From the NCBI GenBank assembly GCA_017461825.1, contig JAFTXB010000013.1, positions 1 through 5,391 on the forward strand: a DNA stretch of 5,391 nucleotides, read 5' to 3'. The notes beneath the pieces are model-generated. The model saw nothing but the letters and a program-made list of their open reading frames with translations. It ran no database searches and was not told the origin of the DNA. The translations under genes and the position numbers were made by a program. This document shows, in pieces, positions 1-5,391 of the stretch (position 1 is its first letter; each line of letters opens with the position of its first letter). The stretch comes from Clostridia bacterium. Lineage in GTDB: Bacteria > Bacillota > Clostridia > Oscillospirales > CAG-272.

Positions 1-42
1 GGTACAGACCATTCTTCCGCCCTTCATAAAAGTTCTTGGGAT

Positions 43-91
43 CCAGCCCTTCTTTCAAGAAGGGCTGGTGGAGTTTGAGGCGAAGCCTCAA
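43..91. repeat. Two adjacent perfect inverted repeats downstream of the mutase gene
   Basis: Two hairpin-forming palindromes lie just past the stop codon of the phosphoglycerate mutase gene. The first has perfect 12-base arms (43-54 and 57-68, arm CCAGCCCTTCTT) with a 2-base centre; in RNA it would more realistically be 10 pairs with a 6-base loop. The second has perfect 7-base arms (75-81 and 85-91, arm TTGAGGC) around a GAA centre. Neither is followed by a T-run in the mutase direction, so this is not a standard intrinsic terminator. It could still stabilise the mRNA 3' end or be one copy of a dispersed intergenic palindromic repeat. Positions 1-42 show nothing else recognisable. Confidence 0.6.
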
Positions 92-97
92 TTTAGA

Positions 98-1753
<1,656 letters not shown>

Positions 1754-1764
1754 TTTTGTTTGAA

Positions 1765-1769
1765 CCTCC
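1765..1769 (-). promoter_or_regulatory. Shine-Dalgarno site fixing the mutase start
   Basis: On the minus strand GGAGG lies 11 bases before the ATG at 1753, and no comparable site precedes the upstream in-frame ATG at 1810. This sets the mutase N-terminus at MKKLEKL rather than the 19-residue longer version. Confidence 0.85.
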
Positions 1770-1815
1770 GTCAATTTTTTGCTTTTTTGAAAAAGCCCAT
1801 AATTCAACATTATAT

Positions 1816-1843
1816 ATTATACCGCAAAGAAAACGAAATGCAA
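1816..1843 (-). promoter_or_regulatory. Sigma-A-type promoter for the mutase gene
   Basis: Read on the minus strand, TTGCAT (1843-1838) is followed after 16 bases by a perfect TATAAT (1821-1816). Transcription would begin near 1809, giving a leader of about 56 bases before the mutase start. The leader carries a short A/T hairpin (1781-1796, GCTTTTT against AAAAAGC) of unclear meaning. Assignment is by consensus match and position only. Confidence 0.7.
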
Positions 1844-1930
1844 GGGGGTTTTTGTAATTTTTTTAAAATATTTTCATTTTCTATGTTTTTGGGCAAAATA
1901 GAACAAAACGGTTGCGTTTTTTTGGTTTGA

Positions 1931-1959
1931 TTGATAGTGGTTTGTTTTTTGATTATATT
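1931..1959 (+). promoter_or_regulatory. Candidate sigma-A promoter for the GH94 gene
   Basis: TTGATA (1931-1936) and TATATT (1954-1959) are separated by the ideal 17 bases, placing the transcription start at about 1964-1967 and a leader of roughly 66 bases before the GH94 start. The -35 box overlaps a TGATAGT heptamer that recurs downstream. An alternative is a perfect TATAAT at 1997-2002, or the extended form TGA-TATATA at 1992-2000, but neither has a convincing -35 box. That alternative would make a very short leader lacking the 5' arm of the hairpin. The surrounding DNA is so AT-rich that chance matches are easy. Confidence 0.5.
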
Positions 1960-1964
1960 GTGTG

Positions 1965-2026
1965 CTTTCATGATAGTATTTTGATTTTTAATGATATATA
2001 ATATTATTGAAAGACTATCATGGAGG
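1965..2026 (+). promoter_or_regulatory. Long leader hairpin sequestering the GH94 Shine-Dalgarno site
   Basis: The arm CTTTCATGATAGT (1965-1977) can pair with ACTATCATGGAGG (2014-2026). Nine of the pairs (1969-1977 with 2014-2022) are perfect Watson-Crick and the outer four are C-G, U-G, U-A and U-G, so the entire GGAGG is covered. Within the loop, 1985-1997 can pair with 2001-2013 (13 pairs including three G-U) around a 3-base loop, leaving one 7-base bulge at 1978-1984. If transcription starts at about 1964-1966, nearly the whole leader folds into one imperfect AU-rich hairpin that would restrict ribosome access. As DNA, the same inverted repeat could instead be a repressor operator. The pairing is seen directly; the function is inferred. 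Confidence 0.45.
2022..2026 (+). promoter_or_regulatory. Shine-Dalgarno site fixing the GH94 start
   Basis: GGAGG ends six bases before the ATG at 2033, close to ideal spacing. The in-frame ATG at 1991 has no Shine-Dalgarno and lies inside the AT-rich leader, so the 14-residue longer form is unlikely. Confidence 0.85.
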
Positions 2027-2032
2027 ATCCTT

Positions 2033-4378
2033 ATGAAAAAAACAGAAGAACGCAAATATTCGATAGACGTGCGTGAATGCTACAATGATTTTGAAGATCA
2101 TTACGACACGACACGTCGGTTTGGCTATTTTTCAGAGGACGGGAATACGTATACCGTTACCGATCCCGATACACCGCGCCAATGGTTGAATATGCTGTAT
2201 AACGATAAATTTGCCTCGGTTATATCCAACAGAGGTGAGGGATATACGGTCTTTGGCGGATTTTACAATCGTGTGACACGTTACTATAATACAGAGCTGT
2301 ATTTGGTGCGCGACTTAGACGGCAAGCGTGTGCTGGAGGTTTTTGATTTGGAAAGCGGTGAAACGGTCAATCTCTTTGATTCGCGTCACGTTACCTGTAA
2401 AGTGACCCCGGGTTGCTCGGAATTTTTGGGTGAAGAGGCGGGAATTGCTTACCGTGTGCGTGTTTTTGTACCGACCGATGCCTACTGCGAGTGTTGGTTG
2501 ATCGAATTGCGCAATACCGATGGCAAGACACGCCGTTTGCGCATTCATGCGCAGCAGACATGGACTTTTCACAACCATATCATAAAATACGGTAATAAGC
2601 GCCCCTGCGAAAAGCTTTCGGTTGCTTCTGTGGCAAGCGGATATATGGCAACAGCACCCGAGATCGGAAAGCCATTTGACACGCTGTACGGGACCTTTAC
2701 TGCGGAAGGGTATACGAGCGGAATGGTTGAAAAAAAGGTAGAAAAAAAGCTTTGTACGCACAAAAAGGATCCCGCGGTTTACAAGGATTTTCCCTATACA
2801 TATGTGAATCTTTATGCTGACGTGAAGCTTGACGCTGGGGAGAGTGTAAAGCGCACGGTGGTATCCGCTGCGTCCGAGCAAGCCGAATCGACGTTAGCTA
2901 CGGCGGGAAAATACATCGACAGCAAGGTGGCTGAGGCCGCTTGGGAGAATACACTGGCGCATTGGAAGGATGAATTTTCCCACAACACCTGCGTCCTGCC
3001 AGACAAAAATCTGGAGCGTTTTCTCAACACATGGCTCAAATATCAGCTTGGGCTGACCTATGTTTATAACCGCAACTCGCAAAACGGCGGGTTCCGCGAT
3101 GTTTTGCAGGATTGCTGGGGGGCGATGTTGATTCGTCCCGACTACTCAAAGGCCCGTATGATCGAAGCTCTCAGCCATGTTTATTCCGATGGACATTCGA
3201 TGCGCGGCTACGATTCCTATGCGGGATTGACCGACAAGGACGATTTTGTGGATTGTCCCTTGTGGGCGCCTTGCACGGTTCTGCAATATCTTAAGGAGAC
3301 GGGGGATTTTGGCTTTTTGCAGGAAAAGCTGCCATATTTTGACAGTGATGCGTGTGAAACGGTGGAAGAGCACCTTTGGAAAATGGTGAACTATCCTTAT
3401 GTAAACAGAGGCGCTAACGGCTTGGTTTTGATGCGCGACGGTGACTGGCTTGATGGGCTTTCGGGCGTAAATCAAAACGGTACTGCAACCTCTGCCTGGG
3501 CGACCATGCAGGCGTACTGGGCACAGGATTGTATGGCGCAGATCTATGATGCTGTAGGAGATCAAACAAAAGCCAATCTGATGCGCGCGCGCAATGCCGA
3601 GTACAAAAAAATTGTGCGTGATGTTGCATGGGACGGAAAATGGTATGTCTACGGCTTTAAGAGTGACGGCTTGCCGATTGGTTCCTCGCGTTGCAAGGAA
3701 GGGAAGATCTATCTCAATCCGCAGGCGTGGGCGATATTTACGGGAATTGAGGATGATCCGAAGCGGATCAAGCAGATCCGTCGGTCGGTAAATGTGTATT
3801 TGACGACAGTTTTTGGTCCTCTGCTTCTGTATCCGCCATATGTCAATGACAAGACCTGCGGACGTATTAGCGGACAGCTACCGGGAACCTTTGCAAATGC
3901 TGCGGTCTATCTGCACGGCGGTACCTTTAAGGTTTATGCCGATGTCGCGGCAGGTGAATATGATGACGCTTACGATACATTTATGCGTCTTTTGCCCAAT
4001 CATCCCGACAACTCGGACAGCCGCCGAACGAGCGAGCCTTACTGCACGGGCAATGTACACTTTGGACCCGATTCTCCCTGTTTTGGTATGAACCTGTTTT
4101 CTTGGTTTACCGCTACTCCCGCTTGGTTGATTCATGCAGGGTTTGACCGTTTGCTTGGTGTGGAAGCCGATTTTGACGGACTGCATATTACGCCGCGCGT
4201 GCCTTCGGATTGGGATTCGTATGCGGTGAAGCGCAGCTATCGCGGTTTGGAATATCATTTGCAATTCCGCCGTGCAATGGACGGAGAAGAGGCGGGAATT
4301 TACCGCGACGGAACATTTGTGGCAAAAAATTGCTTGCCTCTCGGTTCTAATGAAGGGGAATACAGCGTGCTCTTTTAA
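2033..4378 (+). CDS. GH94 family glycoside phosphorylase (cellobiose/chitobiose phosphorylase-like), substrate unassigned
   Basis: GH94 enzymes reversibly cleave beta-linked glucosides or GlcNAc-sides with phosphate and inversion, giving an alpha-sugar 1-phosphate. The 781-residue length fits family members of about 790-820. The N-terminal beta-sandwich shows DTPRQWLNMLYND (46-58), ISNRGEGY (64-71) and RVTRY (80-84), matching the family's TPxxWxN, SNTxGGY and RxTRY blocks. The (alpha/alpha)6 domain has GFRDVLQD (353-360; R355, D356 and D360 as likely donor-sugar contacts), DCPLW (407-411) and DGDWLD (469-474). D474, the second aspartate of D-W-x-D, is the probable general acid. H628, SEPY (667-670) and SWFTATPAW (690-698) fit the phosphate and subsite loops, and GLHITPRVPSDW (716-727) the C-terminal domain. 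The phosphate loop reads T-A-T where cellobiose phosphorylase has T-G-T. No signal peptide or membrane segment is seen, so it is cytosolic. No transporter lies beside it, and a hairpin follows the stop. Cellobiose, chitobiose, cellobionic acid or another disaccharide are all possible. The gene looks more AT-rich than the mutase gene. Confidence 0.88.
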   Translation: MKKTEERKYSIDVRECYNDFEDHYDTTRRFGYFSEDGNTYTVTDPDTPRQWLNMLYNDKFASVISNRGEGYTVFGGFYNRVTRYYNTELYLVRDLDGKRVLEVFDLESGETVNLFDSRHVTCKVTPGCSEFLGEEAGIAYRVRVFVPTDAYCECWLIELRNTDGKTRRLRIHAQQTWTFHNHIIKYGNKRPCEKLSVASVASGYMATAPEIGKPFDTLYGTFTAEGYTSGMVEKKVEKKLCTHKKDPAVYKDFPYTYVNLYADVKLDAGESVKRTVVSAASEQAESTLATAGKYIDSKVAEAAWENTLAHWKDEFSHNTCVLPDKNLERFLNTWLKYQLGLTYVYNRNSQNGGFRDVLQDCWGAMLIRPDYSKARMIEALSHVYSDGHSMRGYDSYAGLTDKDDFVDCPLWAPCTVLQYLKETGDFGFLQEKLPYFDSDACETVEEHLWKMVNYPYVNRGANGLVLMRDGDWLDGLSGVNQNGTATSAWATMQAYWAQDCMAQIYDAVGDQTKANLMRARNAEYKKIVRDVAWDGKWYVYGFKSDGLPIGSSRCKEGKIYLNPQAWAIFTGIEDDPKRIKQIRRSVNVYLTTVFGPLLLYPPYVNDKTCGRISGQLPGTFANAAVYLHGGTFKVYADVAAGEYDDAYDTFMRLLPNHPDNSDSRRTSEPYCTGNVHFGPDSPCFGMNLFSWFTATPAWLIHAGFDRLLGVEADFDGLHITPRVPSDWDSYAVKRSYRGLEYHLQFRRAMDGEEAGIYRDGTFVAKNCLPLGSNEGEYSVLF

Positions 4379-4388
4379 ACGCTTTTTC

Positions 4389-4410
4389 GTGGGGACAAAA
4401 AAGTCCCCAC
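4389..4410 (+). terminator. Probable intrinsic terminator of the GH94 gene
   Basis: A perfect 8-pair stem GTGGGGAC / GTCCCCAC encloses an A6 loop, beginning 10 bases after the GH94 stop. The following T-run is only three bases, so termination from this hairpin alone may be weak. The next hairpin at 4436-4462, followed by a six-base T-run, can back it up in the same direction. Confidence 0.65.
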
Positions 4411-4435
4411 TTTACCAAAATATTCAAATAAAAAA

Positions 4436-4462
4436 TCCCGACGGATCTTTTGTCCGTCGGGA
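4436..4462 (-). terminator. Intrinsic terminator of the rpsF-ssb-rpsR operon (bidirectional)
   Basis: Perfect 10-base arms TCCCGACGGA and TCCGTCGGGA surround a 7-base loop, just 11 bases past the rpsR stop codon. On the minus strand the stem is followed by a six-T run; on the plus strand it is followed by AAA and then six Ts. It should stop the ribosomal operon and can also stop transcripts arriving from the convergent GH94 gene. Confidence 0.9.
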
Positions 4463-4473
4463 AAATTTTTTAA

Positions 4474-4740
4474 TTAGTCGGTTACGAAAGGCAGAAGAGC
4501 CATGTTGCGTGCGCGCTTGATGGCGGTGTTGAGCTCTCTCTGGTGAACGGCGCAAGTGCCCGAAATTCTTCTGGGCAGGATCTTGCCGCGCTCGCTGATG
4601 AACTTGCGCAGTTTTGCGCTGTCCTTATAATCAATGAAAGCAACCTTGTCTGCGCAGAAAACGCAAACCTTTCTTCTTCTGCGGTTGGGGGTTGCCGGAC
4701 GAGCCGGGCGAACCACTGCTTCAGTCTTTTGTGTATCCAT
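4474..4740 (-). CDS. rpsR: 30S ribosomal protein S18
   Basis: Small-subunit protein that pairs with S6 on the central domain of 16S rRNA, on the platform of the 30S particle. The 88-residue product carries the family core: FIDYKD (35-40), LRKFISERGKILPRR (44-58), HQRELNTAIKRAR (66-78) and the C-terminal ALLPF. C26-x2-C29 and C63-x2-H66 are retained, as in the cysteine-containing form of S18 that may bind zinc. The N-terminus is longer than the shortest Firmicute versions, with a Pro/Arg-rich stretch and an RRRRK cluster at about 20-24. An AGGAGG (4751-4756) lies 10 bases before the ATG at 4740 and supports this start. It is the last gene of the rpsF-ssb-rpsR unit, 44 bases after ssb and directly before the operon terminator. 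Confidence 0.97.
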   Translation of the reverse strand: MDTQKTEAVVRPARPATPNRRRRKVCVFCADKVAFIDYKDSAKLRKFISERGKILPRRISGTCAVHQRELNTAIKRARNMALLPFVTD

Positions 4741-4784
4741 CTTATGAAATCCTCCTGTTCAAATTTTGTTTGCCGCTTCTGCGA

Positions 4785-5246
4785 TCAGAAGGGCAGATCG
4801 TCGTCGGTCTTGAGTTCCTCGAACTTTGGCGCACTTGCGGGTGACGAGGAATAAGACGGCGCATTGTAGGAGTCGGTACTGTACTGTCCTCCGGCTCCGT
4901 TTTCATTTTTGCTGTCGACAAACATTGCATCGTCTGCAATAACCTCGGTAGCATAGCGTTTCTGACCCTGTTGATCCTGCCAAGTGCTGGTTTGAATGGA
5001 ACCTGTGATGCAAAGTGCAGAGCCCTTGCGGAAATAACGTGCGATGAACTCAGCACGGTCTCTCCATGCAACCACACTGATAAAATCAGCCTGTTGATTT
5101 TGAGAGCCGTCTGCGTTTTTGCTCATTCGACGGTTGACAGCGAGTGTGAAACGAACGACAGCGATTCCGCTATTAGTTTGTCTTAATTCGGGGTCAGCAG
5201 TAAGTCTTCCGCAAAGAATGACTTTGTTAAGATTCAAACTGGACAT
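4785..5246 (-). CDS. ssb: Single-stranded DNA-binding protein
   Basis: Coats single-stranded DNA during replication, recombination and repair and recruits partner proteins. The 153-residue protein has one OB-fold at about 1-111, with the typical opening LNKVILCGRLTADPELR (5-22), FTLAVNR (33-39), FISVVAWRDRAEFIARYFRKG (55-75, including W61), and the strand around TGSIQTSTW (81-89). A flexible Gly/Ser/Asn/Ala-rich linker (about 112-143) leads to the acidic partner-binding tip DDDLPF (148-153). Length and architecture match the bacterial homotetrameric type. A GGAGG (5256-5260) lies 9 bases before the ATG at 5246. It sits between rpsF and rpsR, 39 and 44 bases away, and is presumably co-transcribed with them from a promoter outside the window. 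All expected elements are present. Confidence 0.97.
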   Translation of the reverse strand: MSSLNLNKVILCGRLTADPELRQTNSGIAVVRFTLAVNRRMSKNADGSQNQQADFISVVAWRDRAEFIARYFRKGSALCITGSIQTSTWQDQQGQKRYATEVIADDAMFVDSKNENGAGGQYSTDSYNAPSYSSSPASAPKFEELKTDDDLPF

Positions 5247-5285
5247 CTAAAAACGCCTCCTTCTTCAAAATGCGCGGGCAGAGAA

Positions 5286-5391
5286 TTACTCTGCGTCTGC
5301 GGGAGCCTCAGCGGCTTCGGCAGTAACCGTTGCTTCTTCGGCAGGAGCTTCTTCAGTTTTTGCAACTGCTTCGCACTCCATGCGGATGACC
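5286..5391 (-). CDS. rpsF: 30S ribosomal protein S6, C-terminal end (partial, cut by window edge)
   Basis: Only the last 34 codons are visible, ending in TAA at 5288-5286. The fragment opens with V-I-R-M, which fits the final strand of S6 (commonly LVIR), and continues into a roughly 28-residue tail made almost only of Ala, Glu, Pro, Thr and Val. Acidic tails are known on some S6 proteins; in E. coli the S6 C-terminus is modified by glutamate addition. Identity rests mainly on position: rpsF immediately precedes ssb and rpsR in most bacteria, and S6 binds 16S rRNA together with S18. The start, body and any S6:S18-binding leader lie beyond the window. An unrelated acidic-tailed protein cannot be excluded from this fragment alone. 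Confidence 0.85.
   Translation of the reverse strand, partial: VIRMECEAVAKTEEAPAEEATVTAEAAEAPADAE

Noticed and set aside
43..68. Mutase terminator at the 12-base inverted repeat
   Set aside because: No T-run follows the stem on the minus strand, so it was recorded as a repeat rather than an intrinsic terminator.
1754..1810. 19-residue N-terminal extension of the mutase starting at 1810
   Set aside because: The GGAGG serves the ATG at 1753, and the 1810 codon coincides with the predicted transcription start.
1965..2026. Known riboswitch class in the GH94 leader
   Set aside because: The leader is short and AU-rich, without the conserved cores of classes I can recognise; only an SD-occluding hairpin can be supported.
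1991..2032. 14-residue N-terminal extension of the GH94 protein starting at 1991
   Set aside because: There is no Shine-Dalgarno before 1991, while GGAGG is well placed for the ATG at 2033.
1810..2055. 81-codon minus-strand open frame in the divergent region
   Set aside because: It overlaps the GH94 start and both promoters, is a Lys/Asn/Ile/Phe-rich translation of AT-rich DNA, and lacks a credible ribosome-binding site.
2315..2881. 188-codon minus-strand open frame inside the GH94 gene
   Set aside because: It is fully opposite an intact GH94 coding region and has no recognisable domain; it is treated as an antisense shadow.
4742..5077. 111-codon minus-strand open frame overlapping ssb in another frame
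   Set aside because: It is an Arg/Pro/Ser-rich frame-shifted reading of ssb with no homology signal; ssb itself is complete.

Overview
The window looks like chromosomal DNA of an anaerobic, gut-type Firmicute, most likely an uncultured Clostridia lineage. This rests on the conserved rpsF-ssb-rpsR order, strong GGAGG/AGGAGG Shine-Dalgarno sites before all four visible gene starts, AT-rich sigma-A-like promoters, and typical low-GC Gram-positive S18 and SSB sequences. The taxonomy is an inference; no rRNA is present.

Layout from left to right. Positions 1-97 hold no convincing gene but carry two perfect inverted repeats, possibly a dispersed intergenic element. Positions 98-1753 (minus) encode a complete 2,3-bisphosphoglycerate-independent phosphoglycerate mutase of the long, plant-like type. 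Positions 1754-2032 are a divergent, very AT-rich intergenic region. It holds a good promoter for the mutase on the minus strand and, on the plus strand, a promoter and leader for the next gene. Positions 2033-4378 (plus) encode a 781-residue cytosolic glycoside phosphorylase of family GH94 (cellobiose/chitobiose phosphorylase-like) with unassigned substrate. Positions 4379-4473 are a convergent gap with two strong hairpins, one per direction. Positions 4474-5391 (minus) are the 3' part of the rpsF-ssb-rpsR operon: the C-terminal tail of ribosomal protein S6 (cut by the window edge), complete SSB and complete S18.

How the genes relate: the GH94 enzyme would split an imported beta-linked disaccharide with phosphate, giving a sugar 1-phosphate that enters glycolysis without spending ATP. 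The divergent mutase gene acts in lower glycolysis, so the pairing makes metabolic sense, though co-regulation is unproven. The ribosomal/SSB operon is housekeeping and functionally separate.

The most interesting signal is the GH94 leader. The heptamer TGATAGT occurs twice directly and once inverted around the promoter and start region. The two inner copies belong to a long imperfect hairpin (1965-2026) whose 3' arm covers the whole Shine-Dalgarno sequence, which suggests translational or operator control of the phosphorylase. No phage, transposon, CRISPR array, tRNA or rRNA was seen.
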